Notes: generated by a model not told the origin, from the sequence alone. Numbered from the stretch's first letter, positions 1 through 8,813 are shown. The stretch is 64,000 bases of DNA from Clostridium_I sp963725425 (GCA_963725425.1 CAVRYJ010000041.1:62001-126000), one strand, 5' to 3'. Numbers and translations are program-made.

Positions 1-1
1 A

Positions 2-184
2 CTAGTTGGCATTAATGTTAACAACAGAAAGCATGGTATACATTCTATGAGGCATAGTGCTGCAAGTAACCTGTTGCAAAATCACACTCCTTACCATGTT
101 ATTAGTGGAATTCTAGGGCATGAAAATGCAAGTACAACAAAATTGTATCTACGAATCGACATTAATCAACCCTATGTTTTTTAG
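2..184 (+). CDS. Tyrosine recombinase, C-terminal end (cut by window edge)
   Basis: The frame is open from the first bases and ends at a TAG. The 60 visible residues hold the end of a tyrosine recombinase catalytic domain: the HxxR box as HSMRHSAA, the later GHEN histidine turn, and the nucleophile in KLYLRI. The N-terminal part lies outside the window. It is followed on the same strand by a second, decayed recombinase, which recalls the tandem recombinase arrays of Tn554-like elements. These enzymes cut and rejoin DNA through a phosphotyrosine. Whether the full gene is intact cannot be judged here. Confidence 0.8.
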   Translation, partial: LVGINVNNRKHGIHSMRHSAASNLLQNHTPYHVISGILGHENASTTKLYLRIDINQPYVF

Positions 185-283
185 GATGTTATATGGATGT
201 TGACTAAGAATTAATGAAGCATTATCATTCAAAAAGTTGGATGTTGATCTCACAAAAGGATGTCTTTCCAGAAGTGGTTCAAC

Positions 284-1294
284 ATGAATAGTGATTTTTC
301 CACATATTTATCATCATACTTTCTAAAATATATACCAAGTAAAACAGGGTACAGTAGCAACACCATTAAATCTTATAGAGATACATTCATAGTTTTTCTA
401 AATTACTGTAATGACGAATTAAAACTAAAGCCGGAGAAAATGAATTTTTCAATAATATGTAGTAATATGATAGAAGACTTCATGTCATGGCTATCGTGTG
501 AAAAAAATATGCTATATCCACAAGGAATCTACGTCTAGAAGCATTACATGCTTTTTTTAGGTATATACAGTTGGAGGCACTGGAATACATGGAACTGTGC
601 AATTCAGTACTTGCAATAAAATCAAAAAAATCACCGATAACTGAAATGAACTACCTAACAATTGAAGCAATCAGAGTACTTCTTTCAATGCCAAACACGA
701 ACCTCAAATCTGGACGAAGAGATCTAGCAATTATTGCATTGATGTATGATACGGTGGCTAGGGTTCAGGAAATAGCAGATTTACAAGTTAAAGATATACG
801 GATTAAAATCCCTGCAACAATTCGACTAACAGGCAAAGGAAATAAGACAAGGATCATACCCTTGATGCCTCAAACAATGAGCATCTTAAAAATATATATG
901 GGTGATAATGAACTATTTGATGAAACAAAAGTATCAGAAGCACTGTTTTTTAATACAAACAAAGGGAAACTGACAAGGGCCGGATTATCGTATATATTAG
1001 ATAAATATGTAAGAAAATAAATCATTGTAAATAAATGCTTGTTTCCTGATAAAATGTCTCCACATGTGCTTCGCCACAGCAAAGCAATGCATTTACTACA
1101 GGGTGGGGTAAATTTGATATATATAAGAGATTTTCAGGGCATTCATCCGTTACTACAACTGAAATCTATGCAAAATCAAACCCTGAGATAAAAAAAAGGC
1201 TATTGAAAACGCAAGTTGTGACGTGCTTGGAAAAGAGAAATTTTCTGTAGAGGAGAAAAAGGACTTATTAGATTGGCTTAAAACTATGATATGA
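284..1294 (+). pseudogene. Decayed tyrosine recombinase, at least three frame breaks
   Basis: The first 85 codons give an N-terminal SAM-like DNA-binding domain (SSNTIKSYRDTFIVFLNYC). The reading then shifts near 515-530 into a frame with HAFFRYIQLEALEYMELC and the catalytic core arginine in TVARVQEIADL. A TAA follows at 1018, after which the same protein continues in other frames: SPHVLRHSKAMHLLQGG (HxxR box), GHSSVTTTEIYAKSNPEIKK (histidine and nucleophilic tyrosine), and a tail ending at 1294. All catalytic boxes are recognisable but no single frame carries them, so this copy is dead. I chose the ATG at 284; the frame also opens at 260 with no better ribosome site. Confidence 0.8.
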
Positions 1295-1300
1295 GAATAA

Positions 1301-1365
1301 TTATGTAAAGTTAGAGGTTAGCAAAAGCTTATACTTAAATACTTTCAGCATTTGACTTTACATAA
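1301..1365. repeat. Inverted repeat just after the recombinase remnant
   Basis: TTATGTAAAGT at 1301-1311 is matched by its reverse complement ACTTTACATAA at 1355-1365, and similarity extends a few bases outward on both sides. It starts seven bases after the stop of the recombinase pseudogene. A terminal or crossover site of the recombinase element is a reasonable reading, but the sequence does not prove it. Confidence 0.5.
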
Positions 1366-1382
1366 TAATTAACTTTCCATAA

Positions 1383-1640
1383 GATGAATTTGGATATATT
1401 TCTTCTGATAAGGAGGTGGCAGAGCTCCTATTCACTAATATCCCACTTAGAACTGGTAGAAAATCCACAATAATAACAACCAACCTATCTTTCGATAGAT
1501 GGGGTGAAATATTTGGTGATCCTGTAATGACTGCAGCAATTACCGATAGGTTGACTCACAAATCTTATGTAGTAAATATGAATGGAAACTCTTACAGAAT
1601 GAAAGAAACCAAAGCTTGGCTTAATAGCCTTGAAAACTAA
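1383..1640 (+). pseudogene. istB: IstB-like ATPase of an IS21-family element, C-terminal fragment
   Basis: The frame opens directly after a TAA at 1380 with DEFGYISSDKEVAELLF, the Walker B aspartate-glutamate region of IstB, followed by TIITTNLSFDRWGEIFGD and NGNSYRMKETKAWL, typical of the C-terminal half of the IS21 helper ATPase. The Walker A half and the IstA transposase are missing. A GTG at 1416 could start a 74-residue peptide, but it would remove part of the conserved domain. IstB helps IstA choose targets; a fragment without the P-loop should be inactive. Confidence 0.85.
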
Positions 1641-1791
1641 ATCCTATATTTTGGTGGAAAGGATTTTAATTATATTTTGGTCTGAAAATTATGTATAAAA
1701 TACAGCAATCAAGTATAAAGTTGGGTATATCCGAGATTACCAACTAATTTTCAAGGGAGTTGCGACAATTGAGCCACGTAAAAGATATAAG

Positions 1792-2163
1792 GTGCCAGTT
1801 TTAACTTGGTGGATAGATACAGAAGCTGAGGCAGGGCTTGATGTGTATGAAGGAGTAAAAAATAATTTATACAGGAAGGAAAATATATCAGTGCTTTTAG
1901 AAGATGGTAATGGGGTATTTGAGGAAGCTGAAGGAATGGTCTATATTCTAAATCGCGATGGAGCAAGTTATACGCCTGATATGAAGTATTATTTAACTAT
2001 CATGGAAGGGTATTTAGAGAATAATCTGCCACTACACTTTTTAAGTTCGGCTTATGAAAAAGCGTATAAAATTCAAAAGTTCAATGGATCAAAGGTATTG
2101 AATGATAAGGGAGTTGTAAGTAGAAATAATATAAGTAATACAAATTCCGATGCTAAGAGGTGA
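1792..2163 (+). CDS. Unknown protein, first gene of a three-gene operon
   Basis: I do not recognise this protein. It is about 123 residues, acidic in the first half (DTEAEAGLDVYEGVKNN) and contains a YTPDMKYYLTIMEGYLENN segment. The only GTG or ATG for the start of the conserved-looking frame is the GTG at 1792, which has no ribosome site. A GGGAG at 1755-1759 lies eight bases before an in-frame ATT at 1768, so an ATT start giving EPRKRYK in front is possible. It is followed after 20 bases by the next gene, so the three genes to 2761 probably form one transcript that ends at the terminator at 2787. Confidence 0.55.
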   Translation: MPVLTWWIDTEAEAGLDVYEGVKNNLYRKENISVLLEDGNGVFEEAEGMVYILNRDGASYTPDMKYYLTIMEGYLENNLPLHFLSSAYEKAYKIQKFNGSKVLNDKGVVSRNNISNTNSDAKR

Positions 2164-2183
2164 AAAATAAGGAGGGGTAAATA

Positions 2184-2372
2184 TTGAAAAAGCCAGTATG
2201 TAAATTAGTTGGTGAGAACGGAAACATCTTTAACCTAATGGGTATAGCAAGTAGGGTATTAAAACAACAAGGGTTAGGTGAGAAAGCAACTGAAATGACA
2301 GAAAAGATTAAACTCAGTGGTAGTTATGATGAAGCATTGATGATAATTATGGAATACGTTGAAGTTGAGTAA
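2184..2372 (+). CDS. Small unknown protein, operon gene 2
   Basis: A 62-residue protein starting at TTG with a strong AAGGAGGGG site eight bases upstream. It has GENGNIFNLMGIASRVLKQQ followed by a helical segment with many lysines and glutamates and ends in EYVEVE. No domain is recognised. The spacing to the next ATG is eleven bases with its own GGAGG, so the genes are cotranscribed. Genes of this size and shape are common in plasmid or phage accessory operons of clostridia; its role is not known. Confidence 0.65.
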   Translation: MKKPVCKLVGENGNIFNLMGIASRVLKQQGLGEKATEMTEKIKLSGSYDEALMIIMEYVEVE

Positions 2373-2383
2373 GGAGGGATTAT

Positions 2384-2761
2384 ATGAATATAACATGGGG
2401 TGAAAGATTACCATCACTTTATAAATCATATTTAGAAGGTATTGTAAATAGGTACAATGGAGCTGGTGTAGTTAAAAAACTTACTAAATTTCAAAAGGGG
2501 AAAATAAAGCAACTAAAGGTTGAATATCCTGAAATGACAGTTATAGCAGTTTTACATACTTGGTATGATATGGGCGGTTTGACTGAACCAATGAATATCG
2601 TGGACTTTATAATGCTAAGTAAATATAAGGAGCCGAGAATAGGTACGATAACCTCTGTATGTTTCCAAAGTTATGCAGAAAATTTAACACGTGAAGGTTA
2701 CTCAGAGTTAAGTGATATCGGGATAGAAGAACGAGATGGGGTTTTAAAGAGATTATATTAA
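2384..2761 (+). CDS. Unknown protein, operon gene 3
   Basis: A 125-residue protein with start ATG preceded by AAGGAGGG. The sequence is mixed alpha/beta in look, with VVKKLTKFQKGKIKQLK (basic) and HTWYDMGGLTEPMNIVDFIM. No catalytic motif or membrane segment is visible. It closes the operon that starts near 1768 and is followed within 30 bases by an intrinsic terminator. Function not recognised. Confidence 0.65.
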   Translation: MNITWGERLPSLYKSYLEGIVNRYNGAGVVKKLTKFQKGKIKQLKVEYPEMTVIAVLHTWYDMGGLTEPMNIVDFIMLSKYKEPRIGTITSVCFQSYAENLTREGYSELSDIGIEERDGVLKRLY

Positions 2762-2786
2762 ACTGGATAACTAAAGTATAGAAAAG

Positions 2787-2821
2787 AGTCTTAAGTTTTA
2801 AGTAACTTAGGGCTTTTTTGT
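2787..2821 (+). terminator. Intrinsic terminator of the 1.8-2.8 kb operon
   Basis: AGTCTTAAGTT pairs with AACTTAGGGCT, an 11-bp stem using two G-U pairs, with a six-base loop and a following run of six T. Confidence 0.8.
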
Positions 2822-2973
2822 TTTACAACTAATAGCAAACTTTATTTAACGCACCAGGTGAAAATTAAATTTATTGCACATTTATGAAATTTAGCAATAA
2901 AACTGATGGATTCTAACATTATCAAGTTTTTGTATGAGATGAATTTATATTAATTATAAGGAGGTGGTTAAAC

Positions 2974-3150
2974 ATGGTATTTTATAATTCAACTCAATTC
3001 GGAGCACTATTAAGTATTAATCCGCAAACATTAAGAGTATGGGAGAAAAAAGGGTTGCTGATACCTCATCACAAGTCTTTTGGAGGACACAGATATTATT
3101 CAGACGAACAATTAACAAAACTGATAAACTCAGATAACTCTCAAAAGTAG
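2974..3150 (+). CDS. MerR-type helix-turn-helix mini-protein
   Basis: A 58-residue protein with ATG eight bases after GGAGGTGG. It reads as one MerR-like DNA-binding module: LLSINPQTLRVWEKKGLL followed by the wing signature GGHRYYSDEQL. The same fold heads IS607-type resolvases, phage excisionases and MerR regulators. There is no effector or catalytic domain behind it, so it is either a stand-alone excisionase-like or regulatory protein, or the head of a lost resolvase. The frame ends cleanly at TAG with no homologous continuation that I can see. Confidence 0.75.
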   Translation: MVFYNSTQFGALLSINPQTLRVWEKKGLLIPHHKSFGGHRYYSDEQLTKLINSDNSQK

Positions 3151-3308
3151 TAGGTTTCTTAAAATCGTTATCTAGTAAGGGGTCTAAGGTTAATATTGAT
3201 CATGGTTGAGCCATTAGGATATTGAAGTTAGGTTATCTACAAGGGAATATATATTAATCATTGCATAAAGTAGCTTTAAATATATTAAAGATATGGAGGC
3301 GTATTAAA

Positions 3309-3884
3309 ATGATATTTTTCAGACAAAAGTTTGCAGTATCTGAGTTTAATAGGAATAAGGTAAAGGTTGATGATGATGTTTATCTTACTAATTATGATGA
3401 TACAGTTATATTAGTTGATTGTTTAAATGGTATTGTATACACACCAAAGAAACCAAGAAGCTGTATGATAAAGTGTGAAGGTAATAAAATATTGATGAAA
3501 GGAAAGAAATCTGAAACTTGGACAGAGGTCTATAGTACAGACACTGGGTTTCAATTTGGTATTTTTGATATGAAAAGCAAACATCCAATTCATTCAAGTA
3601 AGAATTCACAATCTTTACTACTTAGTTACAATGGTGTTTTTTTTATCAGTGTTCATGCGGTTATAGCAACAATGTACTATGGTGAAATAGTAAAATGTGC
3701 AGTTGGACAAACTTTAGCCGTTAGGCCACTTGTTATTCATCATAAAAACGGTAATCATCATGATAACAGGATAGCGAACTTAGAGATCCTAACTCATAAA
3801 GAGCATTTGGAAAAAGAAAAGATTTTAAGACAAGCTCGTAAAGATCGTAAAAAGTTAAATTCCGATTTAATACAAGCTTATTAA
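3309..3884 (+). CDS. HNH endonuclease-like protein
   Basis: About 191 residues from the ATG with GGAGG ten bases upstream; the frame also extends to 3261 but without a ribosome site. The C-terminal third has an HNH signature: VIHHKNGNHHDNRIANLEIL then THKEHLEKE, the classic H-H-N arrangement of free-standing phage HNH nucleases, ending in a lysine/arginine-rich tail. The N-terminal 110 residues have repeated beta-like stretches (NYDDTVILVDCLNGIVYTP) and may recognise DNA. HNH proteins of this type nick or cut double-stranded DNA using a metal ion. It is alone, with no visible intron or intein. Confidence 0.8.
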   Translation: MIFFRQKFAVSEFNRNKVKVDDDVYLTNYDDTVILVDCLNGIVYTPKKPRSCMIKCEGNKILMKGKKSETWTEVYSTDTGFQFGIFDMKSKHPIHSSKNSQSLLLSYNGVFFISVHAVIATMYYGEIVKCAVGQTLAVRPLVIHHKNGNHHDNRIANLEILTHKEHLEKEKILRQARKDRKKLNSDLIQAY

Positions 3885-5496
3885 GGCTAGAATTCAGCTA
3901 TATAATTTGTAGTTACAGATAGCTCATTAATATTTAGGTAAAATCATTAATTTTAGTATCTTTATTAGCAATTTAGCACTGCAAATTATATAATTGCATT
4001 TTCAATGAGATGGCAAGTAAAATATATAATCTTATATAAAGGAGTAGTAGACTTTAAAAGTTTACTACTTCTCTCTTCTCTTTGTTTAATTCTTAATTTT
4101 AAAATATGTCAACGAACGCTCTACGTTGAAAAATAAGTGGTGCGCCTTACAAATCCCTTGGTTTATTAAAAAAATGGCTTACAGGGCTTATATGGGGCTA
4201 CAAAGTATATTACTATATTTCACTTTCTTTTATGGTTGCAAAATCATGTAATGATGTTATTTAAGCGGTGTGTAAGGTTCTAAATTGGTTTATTTCTAAA
4301 TCGTAAAACTACATATGGTTTAGTACTTAAAATATTAGAACTGCCTAGATGAGTAGTTAAATTTGTACCCTGATATTGTAATAAAATAGAGAGTTAAGTG
4401 ATGGTGCTTCATTATTTTATGGTATGTGGTTACATATAAGTAGTTTTTTAAAGTAGTTGTTTGAAGTTCTACGTTGGTGTATTGCAAATAAAAAAATATT
4501 ATAGGTATGTACTTATTAACAATAATGGTATGGTAAGCACAAAAATAAATTTTAATGGGTGTATGCGGATGAATTTGAGAGTTAAATCTTTATTTTATAG
4601 ACATTGGATACGTTAAGAGATATTTTTATAATGATAAAACATCATATATTATGTAACATTACTGTAACTTTAATTGATATTGAGTAAAACAAGCATAATC
4701 GTATTTAAAAATCAAATTTAATAGGGAAAGAATACATAATAATTTATGATTAATTTTAAAGTAGATAGATATAAAATATTTAAAGTAGAAAGATAGATTG
4801 ATGATTTCAATTTGATGATGTCAATGAAGTGATACAAATAATTTCAACATACATATAACAAATCAATTAATTAATGACTAACTTTGAGCAGTTATTAATA
4901 TAGTGTACAGCAATTCTTACATCACTAGCTTTTGACATCTTAACTATAGTAAATCAAGATAATAGGTTAGTTTAATTTTTATAATTCTAGTTCAAGTAAG
5001 ATTACATAATATTTCGGTTCATTCAATTCAAATAAATTAAGATAGTAGGCTTTTAGCAGTTATGTAATCATAGCATAGCAACTAGCAAGATAGTTTCGGT
5101 AACATGATGCCATTCATTTGGTTCAATCAATTCAGACAGTTCAAGGAAGATAGTAAACAGTATTAACATAGAGTACTAAACAACATCAATCTACCTTAAC
5201 ATTTTCGCATATATGTAATCAATGGAGCTATTCAAGCAAGATTGCCTAATGTTTCAGATTCTTCTATCTTAATTCAAGCAAGATAGGAAGAGAGTTTCAT
5301 TAATATAACATCAATTTGTATCACAAGTTCAGCCAATAAGCAGAACTTGTGATGTAGCACCTTCGCCTGCAAAAATTAATTCCAAAGCATGACAAATTAT
5401 GATATTATTGAAATTAGCAGTAAATAGTTCTTCTGAGCATGGGGATAATTATTGTGTAATTTCTGTTATTAAGTGGGAATATGAGTAGGAGGGTTT
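3885..5496. other. 1.6-kb gene-free interval with dispersed repeat
   Basis: No open frame with a ribosome site or recognisable protein is seen on either strand. A hairpin at 4043-4069 (12-bp stem, three-base loop, pyrimidine-rich downstream) may terminate the HNH gene. The middle carries a copy of a non-coding repeat seen again near 44.2 and 53.5 kb: GGTAACATGATGCCA at 5098-5112 followed by TTCAATCAATTCAG at 5122. The word CATTACTGTAACTT near 4660 recurs near 44.1 kb. A second hairpin, ATCACAAGTTC with GAACTTGTGAT, lies near 5319-5353. Confidence 0.6.
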
Positions 5497-6258
5497 ATGG
5501 GGTACATATATATTAAATTAAGTGTTATCATTCTGGGTATTTTTATTTTTTTCATGTTATTAACTAAGATAATTAATTTTAAAACAGATAATATTTCTAT
5601 TAATAAACCAATGGAGTCTGCCATAGTGAGTTTGGTGATAATAGGTATAGAACTAGTCATTTCACTGGTATATTTGCTAATTATTAAGAAGTATTTTATT
5701 AATGCTACAGGGGATGAAAAAACTTTTTTGCAGGTTGGAATATATGTTGTTGAAATATTTTTAGTGATAGCGGTAGTTATTTTTAGAAGAGAGGGTATTA
5801 GTAGTATAGGAATTAGAAGAGGGAGTATATTTAAATCAATTATTATTGGAATATTACTGGGGGTTGTTTATTTTATATTGATAAATAAAACTTGTAAAGT
5901 AAATAAGGTCGTGGATGTCATCTCCCCTGAAAGTCTTGGAGTTTTTATTAATTTATTTATAGTTGGATTTACTGAGGAAGTTATATTTAGAGGATACCTT
6001 CAAGCTAGGCTAATTTCTTGGATAGGCATAAAAAAAGGATACTTTCTGACAGCAATAGTTTTTTCATTTTGTCATTTGCCTAATAGAATGATTATAGGCG
6101 GGATGAGTCTTTATGGTGCATTATTGAGTTGTATAGCATTAATTCCTACTAGTTTAACTTTTGGATATATAATCATGAAAACTAAAAGTGTAATTACTGG
6201 TTCAATATTTCATACATTTGTAGATTGGACAGAGACTGTAATACAAATATTAAGTTAA
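5497..6258 (+). CDS. CPBP/CAAX family membrane protease
   Basis: A 253-residue integral membrane protein with about seven hydrophobic segments and ATG six bases after AGGAGGG. The three conserved boxes of the CPBP (Abi/CAAX) intramembrane metalloprotease family are present in order: EEVIFRGYLQ (paired glutamates and arginine), FSFCHL (histidine) and FHTFVDW (histidine with following aspartate). Members cleave peptides within the membrane and are often linked to bacteriocin self-immunity or envelope maintenance. The gene stands alone after a long gene-free stretch; no bacteriocin gene is next to it, the closest peptide cluster being 17 kb away. Confidence 0.9.
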   Translation: MGYIYIKLSVIILGIFIFFMLLTKIINFKTDNISINKPMESAIVSLVIIGIELVISLVYLLIIKKYFINATGDEKTFLQVGIYVVEIFLVIAVVIFRREGISSIGIRRGSIFKSIIIGILLGVVYFILINKTCKVNKVVDVISPESLGVFINLFIVGFTEEVIFRGYLQARLISWIGIKKGYFLTAIVFSFCHLPNRMIIGGMSLYGALLSCIALIPTSLTFGYIIMKTKSVITGSIFHTFVDWTETVIQILS

Positions 6259-6327
6259 TAAGAAGTTTTCAAGAATATATAGTGAAAGTTGGATATATAT
6301 TTTTATGATACAAGAGTCTAAAACTAG

Positions 6328-6340
6328 GTCACAACGGTAA
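6328..6340 (+). repeat. GTCACAACGGTAA motif, copy 1
   Basis: Sits 61 bases before the GIY-YIG start codon. The same word, with one to three changes, sits in other intergenic gaps of this cluster and once near 55.1 kb. Confidence 0.6.
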
Positions 6341-6388
6341 GTAAAAGCGTAATAGCACAGATATCTGGATAGGAGGTTTAAATTAATT

Positions 6389-6673
6389 ATGAAGGTTATT
6401 TACAAAATTACTTATCCAAATGGGGAAATTTATATCGGTAAAGATTTAACTGATAGCATTAATTATTTTGGGAGTGCAAACAGTAAATTAATTGAGAAAG
6501 ACTTTACAAGAGAAGAAAGAAGAGATTTTACAATCAGAAAAGAGATTTTATGGGAATCAGAAACTGCTACAGATAAAGAAGTCAATCGTAAAGAGGTAGA
6601 GTATATAAAGTATTATAATTCAAATAATCCAAGGATAGGTTATAATAGATGGCCTAGATTCAAGCATACTTAA
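6389..6673 (+). CDS. GIY-YIG nuclease-domain protein
   Basis: A 94-residue protein that is essentially one GIY-YIG domain: IYKITYPNGEIYIGKDLTD at the N terminus (the YIY/YIG pair, here IYK and YIG), a conserved arginine-rich helix IRKEILWES, and the domain-closing glutamate and asparagine in EYIKYYNSNNP. ATG with AGGAGG 16 bases upstream, a slightly long spacing. Small proteins of this kind are free-standing nicking or cutting nucleases, frequent in clostridial mobile regions. Confidence 0.8.
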   Translation: MKVIYKITYPNGEIYIGKDLTDSINYFGSANSKLIEKDFTREERRDFTIRKEILWESETATDKEVNRKEVEYIKYYNSNNPRIGYNRWPRFKHT

Positions 6674-6839
6674 AGATGTATAAAAACAGTTAAGTTACAA
6701 TCTGCGTATGTTGTGACGGAACAGTAAAAAAATGGATTTGCTTATAGACTAGTTCAACTTATTCGTAAGCCAGATAGGCTGGTTACGGATGTATTGAATT
6801 AAGATGTAGAAGGCTTAATAATTGGTGGGTGAAACAACT

Positions 6840-7315
6840 ATGAACAGAATTGAAATATTAAGAAAGTATATTGATGAAATACTTTTGAGTATGACAGATA
6901 TTCAAGAACGAAGATGTGCTTATTTGCATTTATATGGGGTCGCTCAATTATGTGCATTAATATCACTAAAACGTGGAGAAAACGCTGAACTAGCAACAAT
7001 GGCAGGTATGCTTCATGTATGCTTCATGACATATATTCGTATGCTAAAATGGACACAAAGGACCATGCACATAAAGGTGCTGCGTTGGCAAGAGAAATTT
7101 TGACATCATTGCAGATAACAAATAATGATGAAAATAAAGTGATTTGCGATGCTATTTATTATCATAGTGAAAAAGAAATTACACATTCTAAGTTTAATGA
7201 AATCTTAAAAGATGCAGATGTTTTTCAGCACTGTTTATATAATCCTATGTTTGAAGTAAAAGCGCAAGAAAAAAGTAGATATGAAAAACTCCAACTTGAA
7301 TTTGGCATTGCGTAA
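6840..7315 (+). pseudogene. HD-domain hydrolase broken by an 11-bp tandem duplication
   Basis: Read across the break, the protein is about 155 residues of the HD phosphohydrolase superfamily: first histidine in AYLHLYGVAQL, the HD pair in AGMLHDIYSY, histidines in KDHAHKGA and IYYHSEKE, and the last aspartate in KDADVF. The word TATGCTTCATG at 7007-7017 is repeated immediately at 7018-7028; removing one copy restores the frame exactly through the HD pair. As it stands the first frame ends at 7103 and the second opens within the duplicate. Start taken as ATG 6840, with a TTG at 6822 as an alternative. Confidence 0.85.
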
Positions 7316-7357
7316 GATTAAAATTATATTCTTTTATTGACAGTTTTCATATAATGT

Positions 7358-7370
7358 GACACAGTGGTAA
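7358..7370 (+). repeat. GTCACAACGGTAA-like motif, divergent copy 2
   Basis: GACACAGTGGTAA lies 49 bases before the acetyltransferase start. A still weaker version (GTGACGGAACAGTAA) lies at 6713 before the HD gene. Confidence 0.45.
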
Positions 7371-7406
7371 AAAACGCCATAAATATGAATTTTGAGGTGA
7401 TGGATT

Positions 7407-7924
7407 GTGATAATTAGAGAAGCAACTAAGAATGATTTACTTTCAATTGGAAAGGTTCAAGTTAAAAGTAATTCTTCTACTTATGTAGGAATTATGCAGA
7501 AGATTATTTGAATAACTTGTCCTATAAAAGTAAATTTATTGAGTGGCAAGAAAAGCTATTTAACGAGAAGAGTACACAATTTATTTATGTGGCAGAAAAT
7601 GATGATTCTAACATTGTTGGTTTTGCTTCTGGAAGTTTAGTTAGAACAAATGATTTGTTTGAAAGAGAAATTTATTCAATATATCTATTAAAAGAATTTC
7701 AACGTAAAGGTATAGGAAAGTTACTTATTGAAGCAGTGATAAGAAAATTTATTGAAAGCAATGTTAGTTCTATGATTTTATGGACACTTCAGGACAACAA
7801 CTCTTCAAGGTTATTTTATAAAAAGTTGGGAGGCAAGATAGTTGATAAGAGGCTTATAGATAGGGGTGGAAAAGAACTTCAACAAATAGCGTATGCTTGG
7901 GAAGATATAAGTCGCATATTTTAG
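7407..7924 (+). pseudogene. GNAT acetyltransferase with one frameshift
   Basis: The GTG at 7407 opens IIREATKNDLLSIGKVQ, a typical GNAT N terminus, and stops at TGA 7509. The rest continues from about 7495 in another frame: DYLNNLSYKSKFIEWQEKLF, then the acetyl-CoA binding motif A as EFQRKGIGKLLIEAV and ARG-like RLFYKKLGGK. One lost base near 7490 explains the split, most simply in the codon before EDYLNN. If repaired the enzyme would be about 172 residues and transfer an acetyl group from acetyl-CoA to an unknown amine. It belongs to a run of similarly damaged small genes (6840-8698). Confidence 0.85.
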
Positions 7925-7936
7925 AAATTAACTTAT

Positions 7937-7949
7937 GTCACAACGGTAA
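7937..7949 (+). repeat. GTCACAACGGTAA motif, copy 3
   Basis: Exact copy of the 6328 motif, 65 bases before the methyltransferase start and 13 bases after the acetyltransferase stop. Confidence 0.6.
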
Positions 7950-8001
7950 AAAAGGTGAAGTAAGAATTATTTATATTATACGATTATGGGAGGTATTAAG
8001 A

Positions 8002-8698
8002 TTGGATTCTAAAGGTATTGCTCCTTGGGAGTTATTACAAAAGAAAATGACATGGGAACAGCTAAAATACATACATAATAAAAGAGTCTTGGATTTTGGA
8101 AGTGGAAATGGCATGACAGCTAACCATTTTGCCATAGACAATGAAGTTATAGCAATTGAGCCAGATGAAAAGATGCTTAAGGATAGATTTACAGAAAATT
8201 ATTATACACAAATAAAAGGAGATATGAAGGAACTTAAGAATTTTGAAGATGAATCATTTGATGTGATATTGTGCCACAATGTTTTTGAATATGCAGATGA
8301 AAAGAGAAAAAATTATAAAAGAATTTTCAAGGATATTAAAGAAAAATGGCTATCTTTCTGTTTTAAAACATAATAAGACTGGAAGAGTTATGCAGATGGT
8401 AGTGTTACTTAATAATTTTGAACATGCCAATGAATTATTAGCAGGTGAAAATGGACATGCACAACAGTTTGGTATCATTAATTACTATGAAGATACAGAA
8501 ATATTGGAATGGTCAGATAAATTTGAATTAGAAAGAATCTTGGGGATGAGAACCTTTTGGGATTTACAGCAAAATCAAGAAATTCAAAAAGATAAGACAT
8601 GGCAGGAGCAGATGTTAAAAATTGAATTGAAGGTAAGTGAATTGGAAGAGTATAAAGCCATAGCATTCTTTCATCATGTAATTTTACGAAAAAAGTAA
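8002..8698 (+). pseudogene. SAM-dependent methyltransferase with one frameshift
   Basis: Start TTG 8002, eight bases after GGGAGG. The class I methyltransferase motif I is VLDFGSGNGMTANHF, the acidic loop is VIAIEPDE, and motif IV is FDVILCHNVFEYAD. Around 8300 one extra A shifts the frame: KEFSRILKKNGYLSVLKHN and the C-terminal half to KYKAIAFFHH-type sequence continue to 8698. The first frame stops at 8371. Repaired length is about 231 residues. The substrate cannot be told. The indel lies in an A-rich stretch, so a sequencing error is possible. Confidence 0.85.
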
Positions 8699-8744
8699 TG
8701 AACGTTATGAGTATAATATTTAGTGCGCATTCTTCTTAAACTAC

Positions 8745-8757
8745 GTTACAACGGTAA
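8745..8757 (+). repeat. GTTACAACGGTAA motif, copy 4
   Basis: One mismatch from the 6328 copy; 69 bases before the lipoprotein start. Confidence 0.6.
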
Positions 8758-8813
8758 AAAGATAAGCTTTTTCTGCAAAAGACCAAATATATGAATTGAA
8801 AAGGTGGATTTAT

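Noticed and set aside
3900..5490. A known large non-coding RNA such as ROOL, GOLLD or OLE
   Set aside because: I cannot identify the defining helices or conserved loops by eye; only a dispersed repeat relationship within the window is supported.
6328..8757. Integron attC sites between the accessory genes
   Set aside because: The shared 13-mer lacks the paired R-Y-Y-Y-A-A-C and G-T-T-R-R-R-Y core sites and the large imperfect palindrome of attC, and no integron integrase is present.
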